This document shows positions 1-8,259 of a stretch of 35,716 nucleotides of DNA, in pieces. Source of the DNA: JBFHER01 sp041584055 (lineage in GTDB: Bacteria > Bacteroidota > Bacteroidia > Bacteroidales > UBA5342); NCBI GenBank assembly GCA_041584055.1, contig JBFHER010000008.1:1-35716 (forward strand). Reading direction: 5' to 3'. The position numbers and the translations under genes are program-made. Positions within the stretch are counted from its first letter, which is position 1. Every line of letters starts with the position of its first letter. Below the pieces are notes generated by a model. The model had not been told where the DNA came from. It did no database searches and was given only the letters and a program-made list of their open reading frames with translations.

Positions 1-1
1 G

Positions 2-1327
2 AACATTGGGGCAGGTCGTGTTGTGTTTCAGGATTTGGTAAAAATCAATAAGGCATGTAAGGATAACAGCATAAAACAAAATCCTGAAGTTGTAAAAGCA
101 TATGAATATGCAAAAGCGAACAATAAAAAGGTACATCTTTTAGGATTGGTTTCAAACGGAGGCGTTCACAGTTCAATGGACCATCTGTTTAAGTTAACTG
201 AAATATCAAAAGACTATGGCATAGAAGAAACATTTGTACACTGTTTTATGGACGGACGGGATACTGACCCACGCAGTGGGAAAGGTTTTCTAAAAGAACT
301 GCAATCACACCTTGACAACACCACGGGGAAAATAGGCTCTGTAACAGGACGTTACTATGCAATGGACCGTGACAAGCGATGGGACCGTGTAAAAAAAGCC
401 TATGATGCCATGGTGAATGGCATTGGCGTTCAATCTACAGATGCGATTGCTTCTGTTCAGGAAAGTTACGACAAAGGCATTACAGATGAATTTATTGATC
501 CAATAGTAACTGTTGATAATAAAGGAAATGTCATTGGACAGATCAACGAAAATGATGTTGTTATCTTCTTCAATTTCCGCAACGATCGACCAAAAGAGAT
601 GACTGTTGTATTGACACAGGAAGACATGCCAGCAGAAGGAATGAAAACCCTGCCGCTGTATTTCTGTACAATGACCCCTTACGATTCCAGTTTCAAAGGA
701 TTGCATATTTTGTTCGACAAGGACAATGTAACAGACACCCTAGGGGAAATCGTATCAAAAGCAGGAAAGAAACAATTGCGCATTGCGGAGACTGAAAAAT
801 TTGCACATGTAACCTTCTTTTTCTCTGGTGGACGTGAATCTGAATTTGAAAATGAAGAAAGAGCATTGATTGCGTCACCCAAAGTGGCAACTTACGACCT
901 TCAACCTGAAATGAGTGCCTTCGAAGTAAAAGACAAAGTTGTGGCTGAGATGAAAAAACAAAAGCATGATTTTATTTGTCTTAACTACGCCAATGGCGAC
1001 ATGGTAGGGCACACAGGTGTTTATGAGGCGATTCAAAAAGCAGTAATCGCAGTGGATGCCTGTTTGAAAGAAACGGTTGAAGCGGCAAGATCAAATGGTT
1101 ACGAGGCAATTATCATAGCAGACCATGGCAATGCCGACAATGCCCTTAATGCCGATGGATCTCAAAACACTGCACACTCCTTGAATCCTGTTCCATGTAT
1201 TTACGTTACAGAAAATAAAGACGCAGTTATTGAAGAAGGAATTCTTGCAGATGTTGCCCCTACCCTTTGCGGGATAATGGGCATTGAACAACCTGCAGCC
1301 ATGACAGGTAAAAACCTGATTAAATAA
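2..1327 (+). CDS. gpmI: 2,3-bisphosphoglycerate-independent phosphoglycerate mutase (5' truncated)
   Basis: This glycolytic and gluconeogenic cytosolic enzyme interconverts 3- and 2-phosphoglycerate using two metal ions and a phosphoserine. The reading frame is open from base 2 and begins with NIGAGRVVFQDL, a conserved internal stretch of the family, so the gene starts outside the window. Full-length members are about 510 residues, so roughly 70-80 N-terminal residues are missing here, including the catalytic serine segment. Visible family motifs are GRDTDP, GRYYAMDRDKRWDR, FNFRNDRP and the metal-binding ADHGNAD near the C-terminus. The GTG at 23 is an internal valine codon, not a start. A strong hairpin terminator follows the stop. 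The alternative cofactor-dependent mutase has no resemblance, so I am confident of the family. Confidence 0.97.
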   Translation, partial: NIGAGRVVFQDLVKINKACKDNSIKQNPEVVKAYEYAKANNKKVHLLGLVSNGGVHSSMDHLFKLTEISKDYGIEETFVHCFMDGRDTDPRSGKGFLKELQSHLDNTTGKIGSVTGRYYAMDRDKRWDRVKKAYDAMVNGIGVQSTDAIASVQESYDKGITDEFIDPIVTVDNKGNVIGQINENDVVIFFNFRNDRPKEMTVVLTQEDMPAEGMKTLPLYFCTMTPYDSSFKGLHILFDKDNVTDTLGEIVSKAGKKQLRIAETEKFAHVTFFFSGGRESEFENEERALIASPKVATYDLQPEMSAFEVKDKVVAEMKKQKHDFICLNYANGDMVGHTGVYEAIQKAVIAVDACLKETVEAARSNGYEAIIIADHGNADNALNADGSQNTAHSLNPVPCIYVTENKDAVIEEGILADVAPTLCGIMGIEQPAAMTGKNLIK

Positions 1328-1342
1328 TATTAAATATTCATA

Positions 1343-1376
1343 GGGCAGGAAATATTATCCTGCCCTTGTTTTTTTT
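1343..1376 (+). terminator. Rho-independent terminator after gpmI
   Basis: A perfect 8-bp stem, GGGCAGGA at 1343-1350 and TCCTGCCC at 1358-1365, encloses the 7-base loop AATATTA. A T-rich run follows to 1376. It lies 15 bases past the gpmI stop and directly before the next gene, so DUF3109 probably needs its own promoter or depends on readthrough. Confidence 0.9.
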
Positions 1377-1393
1377 AGATGGAAGAAGTAGAA

Positions 1394-1978
1394 ATGCTGC
1401 AAATAGGGGAAACGTTAATAAGTCTTGACATTTTAGAGAAGCAGTTCATCTGCAATCTTGGAAAGTGCAAAGGCGCCTGTTGCATCGAAGGGGAAAGTGG
1501 AGCACCCTTGTTGCAGGAAGAAGTGCTGGAGATAGAAGCTGTTCTTGACATAATCTGGGATGATCTTGCGCCTAAAGCCAAAGAAATAATTGAAAAACAG
1601 GGTGTGGCGTATGTTGACGCTGAAGGTGATCTGGTGACATCCATCATCAACGGCAAGGCATGTGTTTTTACTTATTTTGAAGATGATGGAACCTGTAAGT
1701 GTGCCATCGAAAAGGCTTACAACAATGGGAACTCTGCCTTCAGAAAACCATCATCCTGTTACCTCTACCCCATCCGACTGAAGCAATACAAGCACTTCAT
1801 GGCTGTTAATTACGACACATGGGATATCTGCAAACCAGCATTGGCACTTGGAAAACAAAATGGTACACCTTTATATCAATTTCTAAAAACACCATTAATC
1901 GAGAAATTTGGTCAGGATTGGTATGATGAACTGTGTTTGGCTGCAGAAGCTATGAAAGATCATAATAGCAAAAAGTAA
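1394..1978 (+). CDS. DUF3109 family cysteine-rich protein
   Basis: This is a small cytosolic protein of unknown function, common in Bacteroidota. From the start chosen here it has 194 residues. The family signature is visible: a Cys cluster CNLGKCKGACC near the N-terminus, then a CKCAIEKAY segment, PSSCYLYPIR, and a further Cys in WDICKPA. The spacing suggests metal or iron-sulfur binding, but I do not claim a cofactor. An in-frame ATG at 1379 sits directly on the T-run of the gpmI terminator, leaving no room for a leader. The ATG at 1394 has GGAAG eight bases upstream and gives the family-typical opening MLQIGETLISLD, so I prefer it. Confidence 0.88.
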   Translation: MLQIGETLISLDILEKQFICNLGKCKGACCIEGESGAPLLQEEVLEIEAVLDIIWDDLAPKAKEIIEKQGVAYVDAEGDLVTSIINGKACVFTYFEDDGTCKCAIEKAYNNGNSAFRKPSSCYLYPIRLKQYKHFMAVNYDTWDICKPALALGKQNGTPLYQFLKTPLIEKFGQDWYDELCLAAEAMKDHNSKK

Positions 1979-1998
1979 AACCTAAATCACCGGATTAA

Positions 1999-2637
1999 TT
2001 ACTGCTTTTTGGCTTTATAACGATCATGCAAACCCTCTCCATTAAGAATCGCAGGAGTGCATTTTTCTATGCGCTTTAAGCGTGTTGAAGATTGTTTGGG
2101 TTGAGAAAAATGCAGGATGTAGCCCCTTTGACGGCCCGGGGTTAATGCCTTGAATGCTGTTTGAAAGAAGAAATCTTCCTCCAGTTTTTTCAACAATTCA
2201 TCCGGCATTGTTTCAGGTGTTTTCCTGAACTCAACTTTCAATCCGGCTTTTTCTATGTCAATGGCTTCAAAAATATAGGCTTTTACTACGGCTTCTAAAC
2301 GGATGATGTCCAGCACATTCGTAAACCTGAAGAAACGGACAGACTGGGAATTTTCACCGGGAGAAGCCAGTAAATCATCTGGGTCCTCAAGTAAGGTTCC
2401 TTTGAAAAAACTCAAGGCACAATACGTTTTAAATGCACTGATAATTAATACATTTTTGGCACCATAAGTGTAGCATGGCACGCCCCATTTCAATTCCTCT
2501 TGCAGGCCGCACGCAATGGCAATCGTTCTCAATTGAACCAGTTCATTCGTCCATGAATGCACCTTGCAATCTGCAGTGCCACCCAGGGCACAACGGCCAC
2601 AGCCTTCACTTAAATAGTCATCTACTTTTTGATTCAT
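1999..2637 (-). CDS. YdeI/DUF1801-like family protein
   Basis: The protein has 212 residues, no signal peptide and no membrane segment. The middle (LKWGVPCYTYGAKNVLIISAF) matches the DUF1801 fold of the YdeI/YdhG group. The C-terminal part, with PGRQRGYILHFSQPKQS followed by TRLKRIEKCTPAIL, is characteristic of YdeI-type proteins with an OmdA-like tail. The N-terminus carries three cysteines (C13, C16, C24) in a zinc-knuckle-like spacing. The biochemical role of the family is not established. It is convergent with DUF3109, with 20 bases between stops. A nested inverted repeat lies just upstream of its start. Confidence 0.85.
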   Translation of the reverse strand: MNQKVDDYLSEGCGRCALGGTADCKVHSWTNELVQLRTIAIACGLQEELKWGVPCYTYGAKNVLIISAFKTYCALSFFKGTLLEDPDDLLASPGENSQSVRFFRFTNVLDIIRLEAVVKAYIFEAIDIEKAGLKVEFRKTPETMPDELLKKLEEDFFFQTAFKALTPGRQRGYILHFSQPKQSSTRLKRIEKCTPAILNGEGLHDRYKAKKQ

Positions 2638-2639
2638 TC

Positions 2640-2694
2640 CAATCTTCCTTAAGCTTGCTTTAAAAAAGCAAACAATTCAGAAGATTGGATGGTT
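2640..2694 (-). repeat. Nested inverted repeat in the leader of the YdeI-like gene
   Basis: An outer 9-bp arm pair, CCAATCTTC and GAAGATTGG, encloses an inner hairpin TTGCTTT-AAA-AAAGCAA. The element abuts the start codon of the YdeI-like gene, so it would fold in that mRNA's 5' leader. It could instead be the 3' end of a transcript from the upstream minus-strand fusion gene. No clean T-run follows, so I do not call it a terminator. Confidence 0.45.
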
Positions 2695-2770
2695 CATGCT
2701 ATGCTTGGCTTACAAGCAAAAAATATCTTTTGCAGTAATTTTTGTGTTATTGCCCACTTGTATTCCTTCG

Positions 2771-4312
2771 TTACTTCTTCAGACGAACCTCATACAAATC
2801 AGTCCTTCTGTCTTTTAGGTTCCGGACGCTTCCAAATTGATGAAGTTCTTTCAGCAGGTCCATATCAAGATCAGCAATAAGTGTCATCTCTGTATTAGGT
2901 GTAGCCTCAGCTTTTACGCCATTGGATGGAAAAGCAAAATCCGAAGGTGTAAAAACCGCGGACTGCGCATATTGTATATCCATATTGTTCACTTTTGGCA
3001 AATTACCGACACTTCCTGCAATTGCAACGTAACACTCATTTTCTATGGCTCTGGCTTGCGCACAACGCCGAATCCGATAGTAACCATTCTGTGTGTCGGT
3101 GAGGAAAGGAACAAATAGAATCTTCATCCCCTGCTTTGCATATAACCTGCACAACTCAGGGAATTCAACATCGTAGCAAATCAAGATACCTACGGGTCCG
3201 CAATCGGTTTCAAATGTTTTGATTTGGGTTCCTCCGCTCATCCCCCAGGAACTCACTTCAGAAGGTGTTACATGAATTTTCTTATACATTTCATGCGTTC
3301 CGTCTCTACGGCACAGATAGGAAATATTTAAGAGCTGGCCATCTTCAATGATGGGCATACTTCCGCTGATAATATTCACGTTGTAGGAAACGGCAAACTC
3401 TTTGCATTTCTGAAGGATGGGTGCTGTAAATTCAGCTAATTTCCGAATGGCAGCGGCAGCACCCAGGTGATCAAACTCGGCCATCAATGGTGCGTTGAAA
3501 AACTCCGGAAGCAAGGCAAAATCAGCCTGATAAGCTGCTACTGAATCTACGAAATATTCAATTTGCTCGATTAAGCTATCAAAAGAAGGAAAAATTCGCA
3601 TTTGCCATTGCACAACTCCCACCCGAACCACTTTTTTATCTACATTGATAAGTTTTTCTTCCTTGTCATAGAATATGTTATCCCATTGAAGTAAAGTCGC
3701 GTATTCCTGTGACTGAGAATCTTCAAGAAGGTAACCCTTTAATATTTTTTTAACGTGAAACCCATTGGATAACTGAAACCAAAGAACGGGATCATACAAT
3801 TCTTTATTTTTTACTTTTTCGATGTACTGACGGGGGTTGAGTTCGTGTGCATGTTTCGAATAATTTGGAATTCTACCGCCTAACATGATGGCTCTCAGAT
3901 TCAAACTTTCGCACAGTTCTTTCCGGGCATCGTAGAGTCTGCGACCCAGTCTCAATCCCCGAAAATCAGGATGAACAAATACTTCAATGCCATATAAAAC
4001 ATCCCCATGAGGATCGTGCGTATCAAAGGTGTAGTTTCCGGTAATTTGTGCATAAGTATGTGTATCACCGTATTTAGAGTAGTCGATAATTAAAGATAAT
4101 GCAGTTGCTGCAATGCGTCCATCAACAATCACACAAAGTTGCCCCTCCGGGAAAAGTGTCAAGAGGGTAGAAATTGACTCTATTTCCCAATAATCCCCAT
4201 TTAACTCAGAATATGCTTCTATCATCGCTTCTTTTAAAGAGCGATAATCACTTAACTGAAGATGCCGTAGTTCTACACTATGTACTGTATCATTTGATTC
4301 TGGATATTCCAT
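2771..4312 (-). CDS. GNAT acetyltransferase - carbon-nitrogen hydrolase fusion
   Basis: This is a 513-residue two-domain protein. Residues about 12-200 are a GNAT acetyltransferase domain, with the acetyl-CoA-binding stretch PDFRGLRLGRRLYDARK at 115-131. Residues about 228-513 are a nitrilase-superfamily amidohydrolase with the expected catalytic triad: E270 in LLPEFF, K345 in YKKIH and C379 in ILICYDVEFPE. The same fusion is known from other Bacteroidota, where the substrate is undefined. One plausible idea is coupled acylation and amide hydrolysis of a small amine. No signal peptide is visible, so it should be cytosolic. It is monocistronic as far as spacing shows, with MscS upstream on the same strand 43 bases away. 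Confidence 0.93.
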   Translation of the reverse strand: MEYPESNDTVHSVELRHLQLSDYRSLKEAMIEAYSELNGDYWEIESISTLLTLFPEGQLCVIVDGRIAATALSLIIDYSKYGDTHTYAQITGNYTFDTHDPHGDVLYGIEVFVHPDFRGLRLGRRLYDARKELCESLNLRAIMLGGRIPNYSKHAHELNPRQYIEKVKNKELYDPVLWFQLSNGFHVKKILKGYLLEDSQSQEYATLLQWDNIFYDKEEKLINVDKKVVRVGVVQWQMRIFPSFDSLIEQIEYFVDSVAAYQADFALLPEFFNAPLMAEFDHLGAAAAIRKLAEFTAPILQKCKEFAVSYNVNIISGSMPIIEDGQLLNISYLCRRDGTHEMYKKIHVTPSEVSSWGMSGGTQIKTFETDCGPVGILICYDVEFPELCRLYAKQGMKILFVPFLTDTQNGYYRIRRCAQARAIENECYVAIAGSVGNLPKVNNMDIQYAQSAVFTPSDFAFPSNGVKAEATPNTEMTLIADLDMDLLKELHQFGSVRNLKDRRTDLYEVRLKK

Positions 4313-4355
4313 GCTATTAATGTATTATTAATTAAAAATATATGTCTGGGTTTTG

Positions 4356-5207
4356 CTAAACATTGGGTAGGGATTTCTCGCCCGATTTAAAATGAACATC
4401 CATTTGAGGAAAGGGAATTGTAACATTGTTCTCCTCAAACTTTTTATTGATGATTCGACGAATATCACTCTTGATCTTCTCAATGCGAAAAATATGATGA
4501 GAGAAAAACAAGACCTGAAAATCGATGGATGAATTTCCGAAATCGGTTAACCGCACTTCGATTACATCCTGCGTGGAGATATCCGGATGCTTACGCACAC
4601 TGTCTTCAAGAATTTTAAAAACAAGATCAACATCACTCCCATAAGCGACACCTACATTTATGCGAAACCTTGTTTTTTTTGATTGATGGCTCCAATTGAT
4701 CACTTTATTGGTTGTGATCAAAGAGTTTGGTATGATCACTGAAATATCATCCCTGTTTAAGCCTTTAGAGGTTCTAAGTCCAATCTCCTGTATCACAACA
4801 ATATCATTGTCTATTTCAAGAATATCTCCAATCCTAATGCTTCTTTCCGACAATAAGATAATGCCCGAAATCACGTCATTAAAGGTTTGCTGAAGCCCCA
4901 AGCCAACACCCACCAGCAAAGCTGCAGAACCAGCAATAAGAACGGTTACCTTTATGCCGATGGATTCAAGCAATAAACCAAATGCCAGTAGCCAAACAAC
5001 GTATCTTATAATTTGAAACAACGCATAGGCATTGCCCTGATTAAACTCATCGGTACGGCTTTTTCTGAACAGTGCCTTTTTAATAATCCATAAAACAAGG
5101 TAGGTAACCAAAATAATGCCCACCGCTGATATAAGATCAAACACAAGTATTTTGCTGTCTCCAATACTTAGTAGTTCTAACTCAAGAAAATCGGAAATTG
5201 ATATCAT
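4356..5207 (-). CDS. MscS-family mechanosensitive ion channel
   Basis: This 283-residue inner-membrane protein has three predicted transmembrane helices in the first 130 residues. The pore-lining TM3 region is Gly/Ala-rich (AGSAALLVGVGLGLQQTFNDVISG), followed by the conserved beta-domain with RIGDILEI and the PNSLITTNKVINWS stretch. Family members open under membrane tension and release solutes during hypo-osmotic shock. The length matches the small MscS/YbdG-like forms. The start follows a leader with a TTGATACA-type inverted repeat about 100 bases upstream. The fusion gene lies 43 bases downstream on the same strand and could be co-transcribed. Confidence 0.93.
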   Translation of the reverse strand: MISISDFLELELLSIGDSKILVFDLISAVGIILVTYLVLWIIKKALFRKSRTDEFNQGNAYALFQIIRYVVWLLAFGLLLESIGIKVTVLIAGSAALLVGVGLGLQQTFNDVISGIILLSERSIRIGDILEIDNDIVVIQEIGLRTSKGLNRDDISVIIPNSLITTNKVINWSHQSKKTRFRINVGVAYGSDVDLVFKILEDSVRKHPDISTQDVIEVRLTDFGNSSIDFQVLFFSHHIFRIEKIKSDIRRIINKKFEENNVTIPFPQMDVHFKSGEKSLPNV

Positions 5208-5683
5208 AAAATTTACGCGTTGCTAACTAATTCATTCCCAAAATTTCAATTTTAATACTCCGCTGAGAATAAACCAGTTTATTTTCTTTACTCTGTATTT
5301 TGTTGATACAAATGTATCAAACTTCTTTTTTAAATTGCTATGCCCGGTTCTCAATTATAAACCCTATATAACAAATGCGCTTCCATTGTATCATTGTATC
5401 GATTAAAAAATATTGATATGCCCCAGCTCATCTATGGAGTCATCTTAAAATCACATTTGAACTTCTGCTTGATCTGCGCATGAAATGCCACTTTTCCTCA
5501 TATTTTCTTTCATAGCGTAGCAGGAAACAAACGATGAACATTTTATTTTTCAAGGTAATGCTTCCTGGCTCCCTTACATATCGTCATATAACGACACATA
5601 CGAAGATAAAGTTTTTTGCAATGGGATTGAATGCCGTATGCCTCACCATGGTGTAGCGGAAGTCAATGTACATCCAACACAAC
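5208..5683. other. Gene-free interval upstream of MscS
   Basis: I see no credible coding region in these 476 bases. The notable structure is a run of TGTATC/GATACA words between about 5303 and 5412: one inverted repeat, then two tandem TTGTATC copies near 5390. The rest is AT-rich and unremarkable. Confidence 0.5.
5303..5320. promoter_or_regulatory. TTGATACA inverted repeat, candidate operator
   Basis: TTGATACA and TGTATCAA are perfect 8-bp arms around a central AA, about 95 bases upstream of the MscS start. On the minus strand the element contains TACATTTG, which fits the Bacteroidota -7 pattern TAnnTTTG. It may therefore overlap the MscS promoter. The regulator is unknown. Confidence 0.4.
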
Positions 5684-5944
5684 TCACTTCTTATGCTGAC
5701 CTTTCACCTTTTTTGTCTCTTTTAACAAGGTTTGCTTTTCAACAACAGGTTTTGCAACAGGTCTGTGATAATGCTTCTCAACATCGGGTTTAACATCCTC
5801 ATCGCTTTGATAAACGGTGGATTTTTTATTTGGCCTTGAATAAACTTTCTGACTTGCAATGCCGGAAACGATTGCTCTGGGTATTTTACCAAGAAACCTT
5901 AAAAAATCATTCAGGTATTTGATGTATACGTTTTTTGTTTTCAT
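5684..5944 (-). CDS. Small basic protein of unknown function
   Basis: This 86-residue protein is rich in Lys and Arg. A mildly amphipathic N-terminal stretch (residues 8-32, LNDFLRFLGKIPRAIVSGIA) precedes a charged, probably disordered tail with repeated KPV/VEK motifs. No signal peptide cleavage site or family is recognisable. I keep it as a real gene mainly because a GTGAC-N16-GTC promoter-like element points at it 69 bases upstream, like the elements in front of the stress genes nearby. It is divergent from the universal stress gene at 6322. A membrane-associated or nucleic-acid-binding role would fit the composition, but that is speculation. Confidence 0.55.
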   Translation of the reverse strand: MKTKNVYIKYLNDFLRFLGKIPRAIVSGIASQKVYSRPNKKSTVYQSDEDVKPDVEKHYHRPVAKPVVEKQTLLKETKKVKGQHKK

Positions 5945-6013
5945 TTTTATTTTTTTTAGTCCGCCTGTTCATCAAACAAGTTTTGCATAGGATTAACAGA
6001 TCATTTTAATTTA

Positions 6014-6037
6014 GACACGTTTCAATAAAAAAGTCAC
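6014..6037 (-). promoter_or_regulatory. ECF-type promoter candidate for the small basic protein
   Basis: On the minus strand, GTGACT and GTCTAAAT are arranged as GTGAC, 16 bases, GTC. The -10-like GTC lies 69 bases from the start codon at 5944. It is one of ten like-shaped elements in the window. Confidence 0.65.
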
Positions 6038-6278
6038 GTTTTGCTTTTCTTTAAAAAAACGCACTAGGTATGCATTTGCTACTTGTTGGGATGTAAGAAA
6101 ATGCCACAAAAGAAATAACATAGCACTTAATTTTTAGAGCACATATATTGGCATACTATGAACTTTAAAATGTTCTGCAGCACTATAACATTTAGTAAAA
6201 ATGTATCTTAAAAAAGTAGCCTGCTCAATTGCCTGGAACCATTTTATCTATCTCCTGAAAATAAAATTCGTTTTCGGA

Positions 6279-6302
6279 GTGACCAGAAGTAAGTTTCTTG
6301 TC
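6279..6302 (+). promoter_or_regulatory. ECF-type promoter candidate for the Usp gene
   Basis: GTGACC, then GTCACAAT, with 16 bases between GTGAC and GTC. The start codon at 6322 is 19 bases past the -10-like GTC, implying a very short leader. Confidence 0.7.
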
Positions 6303-6321
6303 ACAATGCTAAAATTATGTT

Positions 6322-7194
6322 ATGGATGTGAAGAAGATACTTGTGCCAATCGATTTTCAACCTCAATCGATCAATACGCTGGAATATGCCGTAAAAGTAG
6401 CTCAATCCATAAATGCAAAGCTTTCCTGTTTACATGTTATTGAAGATCCTGACTACATCGCTGCGCAAAGCATTTCAAGAGAAAAACAGAATAAAATCAG
6501 AAGAGATGCAGAAGTAAGACTCGCAGAAATGAGTAACAATGTTTTAAAAGATGTCAGCATTCAGTATGAAATTATTGTAACAAAGGGAAAAGTTTACAAA
6601 CAAATTGCTGAAAAAGCGAAAGATTTAAACGCGAGATTTATTGTGATGGGCAGATCAGATTCATCTGTTTTTAAAAAGCATATGGCAGGAACAAATGCGA
6701 AATATGTCATTGGAAACAGTGCGACACCTGTAATTACAGTAGGAAATGACTCCTCTCTTTTCGGTGATCATTTACTTTTGCCTTTAGACTTAAGCAAGGC
6801 AGTACGGGCGAATATTGAAAAAGCAATAGAGCTTGCCGACATGCTAAATAAGAAGGTAACAGTTGTTTCTATTCTTCAAAAGGATTGGGGACTTCTAAAA
6901 TCTGACTACCAGAAGAAATTATTTGAAATTAAAACACTACTTGAAAACCAAAACATTTCCTGTACAACGGAACTGATTGACACACAAACGCCAATTTGCG
7001 ATGCCATTAACGGATATGCAAAAGAGATAAATGCAGATTTAATATTTCTGTTGGCAAAGCAAGCGACGCGTGAAACCGGTTCTTATATAGGCAAAACGGC
7101 TCAGGACATTATTAATAGATCAGAGTTTGCTGTTCTAACTGCAACTTCGAAAGTTGAAGCGCAGGATAAAGCACTTATAAGCCAATATTTTTGA
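6322..7194 (+). CDS. Universal stress protein, two UspA domains
   Basis: This 290-residue cytosolic protein is made of two tandem UspA domains, about 1-142 and 148-280. The first opens with MDVKKILVPIDFQPQS. It holds a nucleotide-binding-type stretch starting at G110 (GRSDSS), then G123, and ends with GNSATPVITVG. The second of the usual paired glycines is replaced by Asp, so ATP binding is likely but not certain. The second domain starts at LLLPLDLSKA and has a weaker binding loop. Usp proteins accumulate under starvation, oxygen limitation and other stresses. A promoter-like GTGAC-N16-GTC sits right before it. Its end overlaps the convergent epimerase gene by 20 bases. Confidence 0.94.
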   Translation: MDVKKILVPIDFQPQSINTLEYAVKVAQSINAKLSCLHVIEDPDYIAAQSISREKQNKIRRDAEVRLAEMSNNVLKDVSIQYEIIVTKGKVYKQIAEKAKDLNARFIVMGRSDSSVFKKHMAGTNAKYVIGNSATPVITVGNDSSLFGDHLLLPLDLSKAVRANIEKAIELADMLNKKVTVVSILQKDWGLLKSDYQKKLFEIKTLLENQNISCTTELIDTQTPICDAINGYAKEINADLIFLLAKQATRETGSYIGKTAQDIINRSEFAVLTATSKVEAQDKALISQYF

Positions 7195-8254
7195 GTTTAG
7201 TCCAACCTAATCCTGCAGCCTCAGAAGGATACAACACCCCATTTTTAATCGTAACAAGGCCTTGAAAAGGGTCGTCCAAAAGATCCAGATGCCCATCCAG
7301 ATCTGCATAACGAACATTTGGCCTGCTTAAAGCAAAATGCATTCCTGCAGCAATTCCCAAAGCCGATTCGTCCATGCAACCAACCATGGTTTCTTTTCCG
7401 GCAGCTTTGGCCACAGAATTAATGTGCATTGCCTCCAGGATACCACCGGTTTTCATGAGTTTTATATTGATCATATCCATACAATTATTTTTTGTAAGCC
7501 GGAATGCATCTTTAAGTGAGAGAATGCTTTCATCCGCCATTACGGGCACTTCAACCTTGTTTGTAACCTGCTTCAACAAATCTGACTGAAACCTGGAGGT
7601 TGGTTGTTCAAGAATTTCAACATTCACCGACCGGGTTTTGTTAATAAACAACACCGACTCATCAACAGAATAACCCTGATTGGCATCAAAACGAATTGCG
7701 GCCTGCTTTCCTAAGAGCTCTCTTAACTTCACAACCCGTTCAATATCAGAATGCACATCAAGTCCACCTTTTATTTTGAACTTCCTAAATCCTCGCCTCA
7801 AAAAGTTCCCGGCAGTCGTCAGTGTTTCTTCTAAAGAGCCAATACCGATGGTAATACTGGTCGGAATTGAATGTCTGTACCCGCCCAGTAATTTATACAG
7901 TGGAACCCTCGCCTTTTGTGCCATTATATCATACAAGGCACTATCAACCATGGCTCTGGAAGATGGCATTTCGGGCAATACGAGTTTCAATGTGTCCATG
8001 ATGCGGGCATATTGAAAAGCGTCTTTCCCCTTTAAATAAGGTTCAATAGTTTTATTTACACTTTCAACAACAGTATCGGCGTTTTCTTTTGTTACAGCCA
8101 TGTCAGGCGCAGCACACCCCATCCCGGTAATGCCCTCATCTGTTGATATTTTTAGAAATACATTCTCACAGGAATCAATTGTTTCGTAAGCAATTGTATA
8201 TGGTTCTATGAGCTGCATAGATCTCCGAACACAGGCAATTTCCTTTATTTTCAT
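7175..8254 (-). CDS. Enolase-superfamily dipeptide epimerase / N-acyl amino acid racemase (DgcA-like)
   Basis: This 359-residue cytosolic enzyme belongs to the mandelate racemase/muconate-lactonizing group. The acid-base lysines are visible at K162 (KFKIKGG) and K265 (NIKLMKTGG). The metal ligands are D190 (RFDANQGY), E216 (EILEQP) and D241 (MADES). The D318-L-D320 pair in YADLDGHLDL is the DxD motif that binds the substrate amino group in L-Ala-D/L-Glu epimerases. Last in a four-gene operon, it starts 5 bases after the PP-loop/creatininase stop. The operon also encodes a DUF1611 protein. As I recall, DUF1611 (DgcN) and an enolase-family racemase (DgcA) form a D-glutamate degradation pair in marine bacteria. 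Either dipeptide epimerase or N-acyl-amino-acid racemase activity is therefore possible. The substrate is unproven. Confidence 0.92.
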   Translation of the reverse strand: MKIKEIACVRRSMQLIEPYTIAYETIDSCENVFLKISTDEGITGMGCAAPDMAVTKENADTVVESVNKTIEPYLKGKDAFQYARIMDTLKLVLPEMPSSRAMVDSALYDIMAQKARVPLYKLLGGYRHSIPTSITIGIGSLEETLTTAGNFLRRGFRKFKIKGGLDVHSDIERVVKLRELLGKQAAIRFDANQGYSVDESVLFINKTRSVNVEILEQPTSRFQSDLLKQVTNKVEVPVMADESILSLKDAFRLTKNNCMDMINIKLMKTGGILEAMHINSVAKAAGKETMVGCMDESALGIAAGMHFALSRPNVRYADLDGHLDLLDDPFQGLVTIKNGVLYPSEAAGLGWTKLKNIGL

Positions 8255-8259
8255 CTGAT

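Larger units (their letters stand above)
5945..6321. other. Divergent regulatory interval between small basic protein and Usp gene
   Basis: These 377 bases hold two promoter-like GTGAC-N16-GTC elements, one on each strand, each pointing outward at its flanking gene. I see no credible coding region. A plus-strand open stretch starting at 6201 runs into the Usp gene in another frame and shows no protein-like composition. Confidence 0.6.

Noticed and set aside
5303..5320. FNR box at the TTGATACA inverted repeat
   Set aside because: The TTGAT/ATCAA half sites are eight bases apart here, whereas FNR sites need four.
6201..6443. Separate 80-codon ORF upstream of Usp
   Set aside because: It overlaps the Usp gene in another frame and spans the promoter-like element. 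Its translation has no protein-like pattern.
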